Shown in pieces: positions 55,824-64,000 of a stretch of DNA of 64,000 nucleotides. Numbering within the stretch: position 1 is the stretch's first letter; the number at the start of each line of letters is the position of its first letter. A program made the position numbers and the translations under genes. The notes under the pieces were generated by a model that searched no databases, was not told the DNA's origin, and saw nothing but the letters and a program-made list of their open reading frames with translations. The stretch comes from Planctobacterium marinum (lineage in GTDB: Bacteria; Pseudomonadota; Gammaproteobacteria; Enterobacterales; Alteromonadaceae): NCBI RefSeq assembly GCF_020687805.1, contig NZ_JAJEWQ010000002.1:819590-883589 (forward strand). The letters are read 5' to 3'.

Positions 55824-55852
55824 TTGCGGGCGCTACAGATTAGCCCGCAATA
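55824..55852 (+). terminator. stem-loop after ung
   Basis: ATTGCGGGC and GCCCGCAAT, a 9-bp stem with an 11-base loop and weak T content after it. Possible terminator of the thr-ung transcript. Confidence 0.55.
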
Positions 55853-55873
55853 ATTTCCTTATCGTCAAAAACC

Positions 55874-55900
55874 AAAAAGCCCCAATAACAGGGGCTTTTG
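55874..55900. terminator. terminator between ung and DUF3545 genes
   Basis: AAAAGCCCC-AATAACA-GGGGCTTTT. T-rich on both strands, so it can end both the ung transcript and the minus-strand small gene. Confidence 0.85.
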
Positions 55901-55903
55901 CGG

Positions 55904-56080
55904 TCAGATGTCGATTTGGCTTAGTTCGTACTCATTGAACATGTCCATGTCTTCGAGTTCTTTGCGAAGCTTATATTTGTCCTTGATAGCTTCAATTTCA
56001 CGCCACATGCGCTTTTTCTTACGAGATTTTGTTGAGCGAGTTTCTTCGTCTAGTTTGGACATTAAGTCATTCTTATCCAC
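55904..56080 (-). CDS. DUF3545-family small protein
   Basis: A 58-residue charged protein: GTG start, then DKNDLMSKLDEETRSTK, the family signature MWREIEAIKDKYKLRKELED, and a MDMFNEYELSQIDI end. AAGGAG lies 6 bases before the GTG. Conserved in Alteromonadales and Vibrio; function unknown. Confidence 0.8.
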   Translation of the reverse strand: MDKNDLMSKLDEETRSTKSRKKKRMWREIEAIKDKYKLRKELEDMDMFNEYELSQIDI

Positions 56081-56388
56081 GGTAAACTCCTTACATCACA
56101 CCGCTAAAAATACCGGCTTAACAATAGTTTAACAGCCAGTTTCGATACCTGTTTTATCACAGGCGAGGTAAAAGTAAAGGGCTAATGTTAACTTTTTATT
56201 AACAAACCATGAAACTAATAAGAATGGAATAATAAGTGACTGAAAAATGAACAGTTAACGGGTTTTTTGTGGGGGAGGTTCAACAATTGAAGGTAAAATG
56301 ATCAAAATGGCAGGAGTTTAAAGCGAAAATGCCAGGGCTACAGGGACACTGCAGTTCGTCACAGACGCGCTGCAGTGTCTCTGTGATG
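56081..56388. other. 308-bp region between DUF3545 and pgi
   Basis: No supported gene. It holds a perfect 10-bp inverted repeat near pgi (listed separately); otherwise AT-rich. Confidence 0.5.
56345..56379. repeat. inverted repeat downstream of pgi
   Basis: GACACTGCAG and CTGCAGTGTC, a perfect 10-bp stem (longer with a G-T pair) around 15 bases, ending 10 bp from the pgi stop. No T-run follows on the minus strand, so it may be a 3'-end RNA structure rather than a simple terminator. Confidence 0.55.
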
Positions 56389-58029
56389 TTATTTCAAACT
56401 GTCAACAAAGCGAGCTATCAGTTGGTTAGTCGAGGCGTCAAATCCAGGAGCACTGTCTTCAGACTGAATTTTATCCAGAATTTGATTCCCTAATACCTTA
56501 CCTAATTCAACCCCCCATTGATCATAGGAATTCACTCCCCAAATTGCCCCCTGCACAAACACTTTATGCTCATAAAGCGCAACCAATGCGCCCAGGGTTT
56601 TAGGGTCCAGTTGCTCAAATAAAAGGGTATTTGACGGTTTGTTGCCCGGCATGGTTTTGTGGGTGGCCAATACTTCAGCTTCTGCTTTTTTGACCCCTTT
56701 GGCTTTTAAAGCTTCCACTATTTCTTTGTGGGACTGGCCCTGCATTAATGCCTGGGATTGCGCAAAACAGTTAGAAGCTAACATTGCGTGGTGAGTATTG
56801 TCCTGCTTTGGCACATTGAGTGGCAGCATGAAATCCGCCGGGATAAGGGTATTGCTTTGGTGAATAAGCTGGTGGAATGAATGCTGGCCATTTGTGCCTT
56901 CACTTCCCCAGACTATCGGTCCGGTTTCATAATCGACAGTTTCATCACCGGCTACCTGTTTCCCGTTACTTTCCATATCCAGTTGCTGTACATAAGCAGG
57001 AAAGCCTCGCAAATAGTGATAATAAGGCAGCAATACATAACTTTGGGCATTAAAGAAATTGCGATACCAAAGCCCAATCAGCGCCAGAATCACAGGCAGA
57101 TTTTGTTCCACCGGAGCCGTCTGAAAGTGGCAATCCATTTCGTAGGCACCATTGAGCAGGGCTTCAAAGTGTTCCCAGCCGATGGTTAATGCCAAAGGCA
57201 GCCCTATGGCTGACCACAGTGAATAACGACCACCTACCCAATCCCACATAGGGAAGATGTTTTCTTCTGCCATACCAAATTCAGTGGCTGCTTTGATATT
57301 GGAGGATACCGCCATAAAGTGTTTGGCAATGTCGGCTTCAGTGCCGCCCTGGGCCAAAAACCATTTTTTCGCCGTCAGGGTATTTTGCAAGGTTTCCTGA
57401 GTACTGAAGGACTTTGACGACATCAGTATCAAGGTTTGTTCTGCGTCGCGTTCGGCCAACACATCCTGAATATGGCAGGCATCAACGTTTGCCACAAAAT
57501 GCACTTTGACATCTGACTGCCAATAAGGCTTGAGCGCTTCTGACATTATCTTAGGCCCAAGGAAGGAGCCACCAATACCGATACTTACGACATCGGTAAT
57601 GGCTTTACCGGTATAACCTCTGTGTTGTCCGGTCAAAATGCTGGATACAAAGGACTTCATTTTGGCCTGGGTGGCCAGTACTTCGGGCATCACGTCAGTG
57701 CCATCTACGATCACAGGATTACCGGAAAAGTTACGTAACGCGGTATGGAGTACGGCACGGTGTTCGGTAAAGTTAATTTGCTCACCGCTAAACATCGCCG
57801 TTCGCTTTTCAGCAACCTGACATTGTTCTGCCAGTTCAAACAAAGAGTCCATCACTTCCTGATTAATGCGGTTTTTGGAGTAATCCAGAGTAATGCCGAC
57901 GGCGTCAGCCGTGTATTTTACGGCGCGTTGTGGATCATTATTAAACCAGTCACGCATGTGCTCAAATTTAATGGCATCAGCAATGTCTGACAGTTTTTGC
58001 CAGGCGGGTTGTTCGTTCAGGTGGGCCAT
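56389..58029 (-). CDS. pgi: glucose-6-phosphate isomerase
   Basis: A 546-residue Pgi: VSIGIGGSFLGPKIMSEAL, MSSKSFSTQETLQN, WDWVGGRYSLWSAIGL, and GVNSYDQWGVELGKVLG (signature 2). It interconverts glucose-6-P and fructose-6-P. It lies downstream of talB on the minus strand, 125 bp away. Confidence 0.97.
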   Translation of the reverse strand: MAHLNEQPAWQKLSDIADAIKFEHMRDWFNNDPQRAVKYTADAVGITLDYSKNRINQEVMDSLFELAEQCQVAEKRTAMFSGEQINFTEHRAVLHTALRNFSGNPVIVDGTDVMPEVLATQAKMKSFVSSILTGQHRGYTGKAITDVVSIGIGGSFLGPKIMSEALKPYWQSDVKVHFVANVDACHIQDVLAERDAEQTLILMSSKSFSTQETLQNTLTAKKWFLAQGGTEADIAKHFMAVSSNIKAATEFGMAEENIFPMWDWVGGRYSLWSAIGLPLALTIGWEHFEALLNGAYEMDCHFQTAPVEQNLPVILALIGLWYRNFFNAQSYVLLPYYHYLRGFPAYVQQLDMESNGKQVAGDETVDYETGPIVWGSEGTNGQHSFHQLIHQSNTLIPADFMLPLNVPKQDNTHHAMLASNCFAQSQALMQGQSHKEIVEALKAKGVKKAEAEVLATHKTMPGNKPSNTLLFEQLDPKTLGALVALYEHKVFVQGAIWGVNSYDQWGVELGKVLGNQILDKIQSEDSAPGFDASTNQLIARFVDSLK

Positions 58030-58100
58030 AATCTTCCTCGTTAATTAAACACTTGTTGGATCGTTGTAGGGCCTTTGTCAGCTTATTTTTAGCCATTTAA

Positions 58101-58139
58101 AAAGCCATCACAACAGAGCTATACCCCTTGGATGGCTTT
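58101..58139 (-). terminator. terminator after talB
   Basis: AAAGCCATC and GATGGCTTT make a 9-bp stem with a 21-base loop; on the minus strand it is followed by TTTTTAAA. Confidence 0.7.
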
Positions 58140-58154
58140 AGCGTATTATTATTT

Positions 58155-59108
58155 TTATAGTTTGGCTTTTAGCATGTCTTCCAGCTTAAGCTGGTCTTTT
58201 GCGAAGTTGCGGATACCTTCTGCCAGTTTTTCTGTGGCCATGGCATCTTCATTCATCTGCCAGCGGAATTCCCGCTCAGAAAGCGCACCCGGTGCTTCAG
58301 TCGTGGCACCACCGTCCTGCAATTTAACCGGTAGCTCAGCATTGCTGTCTTTCAGCTCCTGTAACAGTGCCGGACTAATGGTCAGGCGGTCACAACCGGC
58401 CAATTCTGTGATTTCACCGATGTTGCGGAAGCTGGCACCCATTACAATCGTTTTGTAACCGTGTTGCTTGTAATAATTATAAATGCTGGTAACTGACTGC
58501 ACACCAGGATCTTCGGCAGGCGCATAGTCTTTTTTATCGGTGTTGGCTTTGTACCAGTCCAGAATTCGGCCAACAAACGGAGATATCAGGAATACACCCG
58601 CCTCAGCACAGGCACGCGCCTGGGCAAAACCAAACAGTAGCGTCAGGTTACAATTGATACCTTCTTTTTCCAGTTCTTCAGCCGCCTGAATTCCTTCCCA
58701 GGTGGAGGCGATTTTAATTAAAATACGTTCTTTATTGATACCAGCTTCTTTGTACAACTCGATCAGTCGATGGGCTTTTTCGATGGTTGCGCGTTTGTCA
58801 AAAGACAATCTGGCATCCACCTCGGTAGAAACACGACCAGGGACAATATTTAATATCTCGCAGCCAAATTTAACCGCTAATTTATCACTGGCGTCCTGCA
58901 GTTGCTGTGTTACATCATCAGATTGCTGTTTTGCCCACTCAACAGATTCGGTAATTAATGACTGATATTGCTCCATTTGTGCTGCTTTCAGCAGCAAAGA
59001 GGGGTTCGTAGTGGCATCAACGGGTTGATATTGACGAATGGCTTCGATATCACCGGTGTCGGCGACAACCGTTGTTACCGCACGAAGGGCTTCAAGTTGG
59101 TTACTCAT
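58155..59108 (-). CDS. talB: transaldolase B
   Basis: A 317-residue transaldolase, the same length as E. coli Tal[52 protein letters not shown] (Schiff-base Lys in IKIAST), [13 protein letters not shown] and MGASFRN. It acts in the pentose phosphate pathway. ATG at 59108 is chosen by family start with GAGGAA upstream; earlier codons are in frame. talB and pgi together serve central sugar metabolism. Confidence 0.96.
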   Translation of the reverse strand: MSNQLEALRAVTTVVADTGDIEAIRQYQPVDATTNPSLLLKAAQMEQYQSLITESVEWAKQQSDDVTQQLQDASDKLAVKFGCEILNIVPGRVSTEVDARLSFDKRATIEKAHRLIELYKEAGINKERILIKIASTWEGIQAAEELEKEGINCNLTLLFGFAQARACAEAGVFLISPFVGRILDWYKANTDKKDYAPAEDPGVQSVTSIYNYYKQHGYKTIVMGASFRNIGEITELAGCDRLTISPALLQELKDSNAELPVKLQDGGATTEAPGALSEREFRWQMNEDAMATEKLAEGIRNFAKDQLKLEDMLKAKL

Positions 59109-59138
59109 AATTTCCTCAAAAGTATTCCGAATATGGAC

Positions 59139-59162
59139 TAACATGACATAATAATCATGTTA
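59139..59162. promoter_or_regulatory. inverted repeat upstream of talB
   Basis: TAACATGA and TCATGTTA, perfect 8-bp arms with an 8-base centre, 31 bp upstream of the talB start. Likely a regulator site; regulator unknown. The rest of the 301-bp region up to 59409 shows nothing clear. Confidence 0.4.
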
Positions 59163-59409
59163 TTTTACAGGTCTAAATAACTTATTGGTATTACACAGGG
59201 TATAACCTTTTATTGTTACTACAGAATGAAATTTCGTGATATCGGAACCCTGGTGATCCCGAATAAAAACGCGCAGTGATGACAAAAAAGGTGATGTTGA
59301 TAGTCAAAGTATCACAGATACCCAAATTAGCTCAAGCAACAAGGATGCAGCAGTATGAGCTAGTTTGATTATAATTGTGCATAGTACTCAATGAAGTGTG
59401 AAGTTTCAA

Positions 59410-59931
59410 ATGACAGCAAAAATTACAGTCATTCAGGAAGACATAACCCGTTTGCCGGTAGACGCCATAGTGAACGCCGCGAACAATAGTTTGTTAGGGG
59501 GCGGCGGCGTGGATGGTGCCATCCATAAAGCGGCTGGCCCGGAGTTATTGGCGGAGTGCAAAACCTTAGTGGGTTGCCTGACCGGCGAGGCCAAAATCAC
59601 GGATGCCTACCAGTTGCCCTGTAAAAAAGTCATTCACACAGTTGGACCTATCTGGCAGGGGGGAGAGCAACAAGAAGCTATACTGTTAGCCCGGTGTTAT
59701 CAACGGTCAATGACACTGGCTGCGGAGCACCAGTTGCGCAGTATCGCGTTTCCGGCCATAAGCTGCGGAGTGTATGGTTATCCTGTTAAGCAGGCCTGTG
59801 AAATTGCAATGAGTACGGTGGTTGAACAAACCAGCTATTATCCGGATATCCGCAAAGTGATCTTTTGTGCTTTTGATGAGCAGGTCTATCAGGCATACAT
59901 TCGGGCTATGCAATCGATCCAGGTGCATTGA
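59410..59931 (+). CDS. ymdB: macro-domain O-acetyl-ADP-ribose deacetylase (YmdB-like)
   Basis: A 173-residue macro domain: [33 protein letters not shown] is the ADP-ribose-binding region (positions about 11-45), with VIHTVGPIW and [12 protein letters not shown] following. It removes ADP-ribose-type modifications. ATG at 59410 is taken; a GTG at 59398 would add four residues. No strong ribosome site decides. Confidence 0.93.
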   Translation: MTAKITVIQEDITRLPVDAIVNAANNSLLGGGGVDGAIHKAAGPELLAECKTLVGCLTGEAKITDAYQLPCKKVIHTVGPIWQGGEQQEAILLARCYQRSMTLAAEHQLRSIAFPAISCGVYGYPVKQACEIAMSTVVEQTSYYPDIRKVIFCAFDEQVYQAYIRAMQSIQVH

Positions 59932-59985
59932 TTTTCAGTAAAAAGCCACAACATTAACGCTTTTTGACTGGAGTGCCTTTGTTTT

Positions 59986-60762
59986 ATGTTAGTTGTCATT
60001 TCCCCCGCTAAGAATCTGGATTATCAAACCCCGGCCACCACATCTCATTTTACGCAACCCGACATGCTGCAACCGGCACAGCAACTCATTAAGCGTTGCA
60101 AAAAACTGGCACCGCATGAAATCAGCTCATTGATGCATATCAGCGACAAACTGGCGCTGCTCAACGCCGAGCGCTATGCCAGTTGGCAAAACCCGTTCAC
60201 GCAGGAAAACGCAAAACAGGCTGTGCTGGCATTTAACGGAGATGTCTATACCGGACTCGATGCCAATAGTTTAAGCGAAGACACATTACAATACAGCCAA
60301 CAGCACTTGCGTATACTCTCAGGGTTGTACGGATTGTTGCGACCTCTGGATTTGATGCAGCCCTATCGCCTTGAAATGGGCACTAAACTGGACACTGACA
60401 AAGGCAAGAATCTCTATGAGTTTTGGGGCGAGCAGATCACAGAAAAACTGAATACCGTACTGGAAGAGCAGGGGGATAACGTGCTGATCAATCTGGCATC
60501 CAACGAGTATTTCAAGTCTGTAAAACCGAAAAAGTTAGCAGCACAAGTTTATACGCCGGTATTTAAAGATAAGAAAAACGGACAATACAAAGTGATTAGC
60601 TTTTTCGCGAAAAAGGCACGGGGCCTGATGGCGCGGTACATTCTGGAAAATCAGTTGTCAGAAGTGGCGCAATTGAAACACTTTAATTCAGCCGGTTATT
60701 ATTTCAGTGAAGACAACAGTTCCGGGAAAGAGCTGGTGTTCTTGAGGGAAGAGCAGAGTTAA
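59986..60762 (+). CDS. yaaA: YaaA, peroxide-stress-associated protein
   Basis: A 258-residue YaaA/DUF328 protein, the same length as in E. coli: [46 protein letters not shown] and [14 protein letters not shown]. It reduces intracellular iron damage during peroxide stress in E. coli. thr genes, talB and yaaA are also neighbours there. Confidence 0.95.
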   Translation: MLVVISPAKNLDYQTPATTSHFTQPDMLQPAQQLIKRCKKLAPHEISSLMHISDKLALLNAERYASWQNPFTQENAKQAVLAFNGDVYTGLDANSLSEDTLQYSQQHLRILSGLYGLLRPLDLMQPYRLEMGTKLDTDKGKNLYEFWGEQITEKLNTVLEEQGDNVLINLASNEYFKSVKPKKLAAQVYTPVFKDKKNGQYKVISFFAKKARGLMARYILENQLSEVAQLKHFNSAGYYFSEDNSSGKELVFLREEQS

Positions 60763-60888
60763 TGATTTGGCGTGATGCCCGACATGAGTTTATCTCCGGC
60801 AGGCCAGAGCAAAGCTGGCCCCACAACGGGGGATTTAACGGGCGATGCAAATCCACAGCACCGCCCAAAGAATAGGCCACATTCTGAC

Positions 60889-61188
60889 TTAAGGCAGAAC
60901 CTTTTTGTAGGGCTTTACTATCGTGCGCTGATAGACCCCGGCATCCAGATAAGGATCGGCATCTGCCCAGGCCTGGGCAGCCAACAGATCGGCGAATTCT
61001 GCCACCACCATGGAACCGGTAAAACCGGCTTCACCTGGATCTTCCGCATCGATAGCAGGGCAAGGACCCGCCACTAATAATCGACCTTCTTCTTTAAGCG
61101 CATTCAGGCGCGCAAGGTGAGCCGGTCTGGCTTGCTTTCTCAGCGGTAAACTGTTCTCAACATCTTCGGAATAAATAAGGTAATACAT
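60889..61188 (-). CDS. yciI: YciI-family protein
   Basis: A 99-residue Yci[58 protein letters not shown] and [15 protein letters not shown], close to E. coli YciI. A ferredoxin-like fold with a possible active-site His/Asp pair; function uncertain. It converges with yaaA. Confidence 0.92.
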   Translation of the reverse strand: MYYLIYSEDVENSLPLRKQARPAHLARLNALKEEGRLLVAGPCPAIDAEDPGEAGFTGSMVVAEFADLLAAQAWADADPYLDAGVYQRTIVKPYKKVLP

Positions 61189-61504
61189 CGTACTCTGGTC
61201 TGTTTTTGAAATTAACGCATTGAAGCATAAATTAAAGGCAAAGGGGAGCGAGTATTAACAGGTTTGGGTTCAGCATAGGGCTACACTGTATTGTTTGATG
61301 TTGGGTGCCATTTAACCCTTAAATTGACGCTCAGCCATTAATCTACTTAAAGTAGTCAAAATTCAATTGGGTTTAACTCTGGAGGTTGACATTCTCCCTG
61401 GCAAAAAGAATACAGAATGTCCGATAAATGGGAAAATGTCGTATAACATTGGTTTTGCGACATATCCGCTATGTTATCCGGGAGTATTCAGATTTTTTCC
61501 CGAT
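61189..61504. other. 316-bp region between yciI and the LysR gene
   Basis: No supported gene. A promoter-like TTGACA (61386-61391), 17 bases, AATACA points rightwards, into the 3' end of the LysR gene on the opposite strand, so any transcript would be antisense or a small RNA. Short reading frames here show no family resemblance. Confidence 0.4.
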
Positions 61505-62389
61505 TCAAGTTGTCTTTTGGTTATCCAGATACTCCATCAACCGCTCTACCAGTAAACTGTTTTCGGGGCTGTCCAGCCAGACCAGGTATAAGGGAATGTC
61601 GGGGATTTTCCATTCTGGGAAAATCTCAACCAGGCTTCCCGACTGCAATTCTTGTTGGATTAAATGACTCGGCGGCGAGCTAATCCCTAAGCCTTTTTTG
61701 GTCAGCTCCGTCATAGCGATAACACTGTTTACTGTGATAGTGGGATTAATACTGACAGTCGTTTTATTACCCGTCTTGTGTATAAATTCTCGGTTAGCCG
61801 GCAGGCGGTCCAGATAGACCCAGGGAAATGACTGCAAGTGTTCAATGTGAGCTGGTAAGGGGTGAGATTTTAGCAGACCGGGTGCGGCGACTAACTTTCG
61901 GGCAATGCTACCAATTTTTTTGCATTTCATCAGGCTGTCAGTTAAACGCCCTGTTCTGAAGGCTAAATCAATATTGTGTTCCAGTAGATCTAACTGTTTA
62001 TCAGTAAATTCTAATATCAAGTTTAGTTTTGTCTGGCTTCTGGAAAATTCGGCAAGACCGTTTAACCAGCTGGATTCCAACAGTGCTGAGGGCAGGGTGA
62101 TGACGCGTTTACCTACCAGTTCGCCGGTATTTTGTGCTACCAATGCCAATCCTGTCTGTGCGTGTTGGTACATGGCGTCTGCGTGTTGCAACAGTGAACG
62201 TCCTGACTCCGTTAATTGCAACTTGCGTGTGGTGCGGTGCAATAGTTTCGTAGCCAGCCTTTCCTCCAGATTGGAAATGTGTTGGCTGATGACGGATGGG
62301 GACAAATGTAAAAAATGAGCGGCGGACCTGAAAGAGCCTTGCCTGGCCACTTCTCTGAATATTGCCAGCGATTTTAATTCATCAATCAT
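61505..62389 (-). CDS. LysR-family transcriptional regulator
   Basis: A 294-residue LTTR. N-terminal winged HTH: LKSLAIFREVARQGSFRSAAHFLHLSPSVISQHISNLE, then LHRTTRKLQLTESGRSLL; the rest is a substrate-binding-type effector domain. It is divergent from the LysE exporter over 102 bp, the usual layout for a regulator controlling its neighbour. Confidence 0.93.
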   Translation of the reverse strand: MIDELKSLAIFREVARQGSFRSAAHFLHLSPSVISQHISNLEERLATKLLHRTTRKLQLTESGRSLLQHADAMYQHAQTGLALVAQNTGELVGKRVITLPSALLESSWLNGLAEFSRSQTKLNLILEFTDKQLDLLEHNIDLAFRTGRLTDSLMKCKKIGSIARKLVAAPGLLKSHPLPAHIEHLQSFPWVYLDRLPANREFIHKTGNKTTVSINPTITVNSVIAMTELTKKGLGISSPPSHLIQQELQSGSLVEIFPEWKIPDIPLYLVWLDSPENSLLVERLMEYLDNQKTT

Positions 62390-62491
62390 TATGCAAAAAA
62401 TCCGAACAGTAAGTTCTCAATGTTCTGTATTGTTGTGGATAATAAAGGCGATTAAGCTGACTATCCAGTTTTAAATCAGGATAGGTTACTC

Positions 62492-63070
62492 ATGTTACTT
62501 GCCATGTTTATGTTTTCATTGTCTATGTCTATTTCCCCAGGACCGGTTAACCTGATTTCCATGAATACCGCCAGTAAGCACGGATTTAGATTTTCGTTGT
62601 TATTTGTATCGGGAGCGACGCTGGGATTTATCCTGTTATTGTTTGTTGTAGGGGTTACCGGGGGCCTGTTGAGTACTTATATAGAGCAGTATGCCAGTTT
62701 GCTGCGTTATCCCGGGGCGCTTTACATGATTTATCTGGCCAGTTTAGTGATCCGAAGTGGTGAGATTAGTGATCAGTCGAATTCTAAGAAACAGGGTTTT
62801 ATGAGTGGAGCCATGATGCAATGGCTAAACCCCAAAGCCTGGGTAGCGTGTCTTGCCGGTGCCTCAGGTTTTGTTATCGGTAAAACTGACCTGGAGTTTG
62901 CCACATTTTTAGGTATTTATTGCGTTGTTTGCTTTATTTCTATCGCACTGTGGGCCTGGGCGGGGAGTTTACTGATGGTTAAACTGCAAAACCGCACTAA
63001 TCGTCAAGCTTTCAATTTTTTGATTGCCATTATGCTGGTGCTCAGTGCGGTGAGTTTGCTGCAAGGCTAA
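62492..63070 (+). CDS. LysE/RhtB-family exporter
   Basis: A 192-residue inner-membrane protein with about six helices. It starts MLLAMFMFSLSMSISPGPVN, the family signature SPGPVN-type motif, then WLNPKAWVACLAG. Such proteins export amino acids or related metabolites; the substrate is not determinable. Likely controlled by the adjacent LysR protein. Confidence 0.9.
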   Translation: MLLAMFMFSLSMSISPGPVNLISMNTASKHGFRFSLLFVSGATLGFILLLFVVGVTGGLLSTYIEQYASLLRYPGALYMIYLASLVIRSGEISDQSNSKKQGFMSGAMMQWLNPKAWVACLAGASGFVIGKTDLEFATFLGIYCVVCFISIALWAWAGSLLMVKLQNRTNRQAFNFLIAIMLVLSAVSLLQG

Positions 63071-63158
63071 ATCATCGGCTGATCACATCATAAAGCCTTG
63101 AAAATTTACCGTTGTGGCGTTAAGGTTAATAAAATAACCTTTTGTCGGTTTTTTGAGC

Positions 63159-63404
63159 ATGATGGCGGAACAACTGATTTTTAAAGATTTGGAACAAGGC
63201 GCACCGGTTGTTGTGCTTTGGTGTGAGGAGCAACGGGACTTCGCAGTAGAGCCGGTATGTGATTGGGTAGACGATACCATGAAATCACCGTCTGAACTTA
63301 AGGACATTCACCTGCATCCGGTAGGGGTGTTTAAAACCGCGGAGCAGGCTTTCGCGTTTGTTGAGAACCATCAAAAGCGGGATCTGAGTCTGGAATCAAT
63401 TTGA
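63159..63404 (+). CDS. hypothetical protein
   Basis: About 81 residues: LIFKDLEQGAPVVVLWCEEQ at the start and a GVFKTAEQAFAFVENHQ stretch near the end. No domain recognised. Start uncertain among ATG 63159, ATG 63162 and TTG 63153, with no good ribosome site. Confidence 0.5.
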   Translation: MMAEQLIFKDLEQGAPVVVLWCEEQRDFAVEPVCDWVDDTMKSPSELKDIHLHPVGVFKTAEQAFAFVENHQKRDLSLESI

Positions 63405-63506
63405 TTCCAAATTCCTCCCAATTCCTCCAAACACGTCCAAATCCCGTTGCTTACTGCGTTTATTACACGACGCTCAGTCACTAAATGCGTGGATGACAAG
63501 CTTTCT

Positions 63507-64000
63507 TTACTGGATAATGAGTCGATAAGATAGTTGCGTTTCTGCATAGTATTCATCTTCGGCAATGGTGGCCGTAATATCTGTTTCACCATTGCTGATC
63601 AGCGTTAACCAACCGGTGTTTTCATTTACCAGGGCAATGTTGGTATCAGCAGAGTGATAGCTTACTAACGCGGGTTCCAATGTGCCGATGGGTAGCCCGT
63701 CTTGTTCGAGGCGCGATATTTCGAATGGGCTGGCATATTGGCTAAAACCGTCGTTTTGCGGGCCGCTGGTGTCTAACCAGGTATTGAAAGCGATAGTTTG
63801 TGAAGTATCTGCGCCGGTGGTCAGGCCCGTTATAGCAACCGTTGTGGGCAGGATCATATCGCCTGCTACACCGGTAGGCAGACTTTTGCCATCTGCAGCC
63901 TGAATAGCGATATAGTCTCCTGATGAATCAAAGACCAGGCGGCTTCCCCAGATCCCTCGGTTTGTTGTTGTACCACCTGCCGTGGATAAGGTTTGCCCAA
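63507..64000 (-). CDS. surface protein with C-terminal Ig-like (Big_2-type) domain, partial
   Basis: The last 164 residues of a larger protein that continues past the right edge; the frame is open throughout. The end, SYHSADTNIALVNENTGWL then LISNGETDITATIAEDEYY, has the pattern of bacterial Ig-like group 2 repeats (S-x-D-T-x-I-A-x-V then G-x-T-x-I-T-A). The visible upstream part is Gly/Ser/Thr-rich and extracellular in composition. A secreted or surface protein is likely; its N-terminus and full domain set are not visible. Confidence 0.6.
   Translation of the reverse strand, partial: GQTLSTAGGTTTNRGIWGSRLVFDSSGDYIAIQAADGKSLPTGVAGDMILPTTVAITGLTTGADTSQTIAFNTWLDTSGPQNDGFSQYASPFEISRLEQDGLPIGTLEPALVSYHSADTNIALVNENTGWLTLISNGETDITATIAEDEYYAETQLSYRLIIQ

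Noticed and set aside
61367-61555. 62-codon plus-strand frame before the LysR gene
   Set aside because: Overlaps the LysR 3' end and has no family resemblance.

Overview
The window looks like a chromosomal segment of a marine gammaproteobacterium of the Alteromonadales (Alteromonas, Glaciecola or Aliiglaciecola-like). The evidence is close resemblance to E. coli/Vibrio/Shewanella-type proteins, gammaproteobacterial gene order (apt-dnaX-ybaB-recR-htpG-adk; hisGDCBHAF(IE); thrLABC with talB and yaaA nearby), a TtpC-type TonB system and a large Oar-like TonB-dependent receptor. The genus is inference.

Layout. 1-1.8 kb: phage-shock genes (pspF partial, pspABC). 1.9-3.6 kb: an uncharacterised protein and a PD-(D/E)XK nuclease-fold protein. 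3.7-9.5 kb: amino-acid metabolism (tyrR, maiA, an Lrp/AsnC regulator, a leucine-type dehydrogenase, tryptophan 2,3-dioxygenase), with the SRP 4.5S RNA gene and a ComFB-family protein among them. 9.6-18.1 kb: a TonB-dependent receptor with a hairpin-rich leader, then a methyltransferase, a radical SAM protein with N-terminal PqqD-like segments and a TPR/2OG-oxygenase-like protein. 18.4-23.4 kb: TonB energy-transduction operon (DUF3450, TtpC, ExbB, ExbD, TonB, TPR). 23.7-25.9 kb: an HvfABC/bufferin-like RiPP locus, with a secreted precursor carrying 14 Cys, all in EGKCG-type motifs, plus a DUF692 MNIO enzyme and its DUF2063 partner. 26-34.5 kb: apt-dnaX-ybaB-recR, an inserted RelBE/ParDE-type toxin-antitoxin pair, htpG and adk. 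34.6-37.3 kb: MAPEG protein, IbpA-type small heat-shock protein with a ROSE-like RNA thermometer, btuR/cobO and small genes. 37.4-44.8 kb: complete his operon (minus strand) with leader peptide and attenuator. 45-49.8 kb: mixed small genes and a hybrid histidine kinase split by a one-base frameshift in a C run. 50-55.8 kb: thr leader, thrA, thrB, thrC and ung. 55.9-63.1 kb: DUF3545, pgi, talB, macro-domain protein, yaaA, yciI and a divergent LysR/LysE pair. 63.1-64 kb: a hypothetical gene and the C-terminal part of a surface protein with an Ig-like end.

The points most worth a second look are: (1) the EGKCG-repeat precursor locus, with a palindromic promoter element and an internal terminator between precursor and enzymes; (2) the methyltransferase / radical SAM / 2OG-oxygenase-like cluster, with a tiny candidate peptide gene just upstream, behind the receptor; (3) a probable tau/gamma frameshift site in dnaX; (4) several leader RNAs readable directly from sequence (his, thr, ibpA, receptor leader); (5) a MetJ-like box at the thr operon. 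All calls come from reading the sequence; no database search was run.
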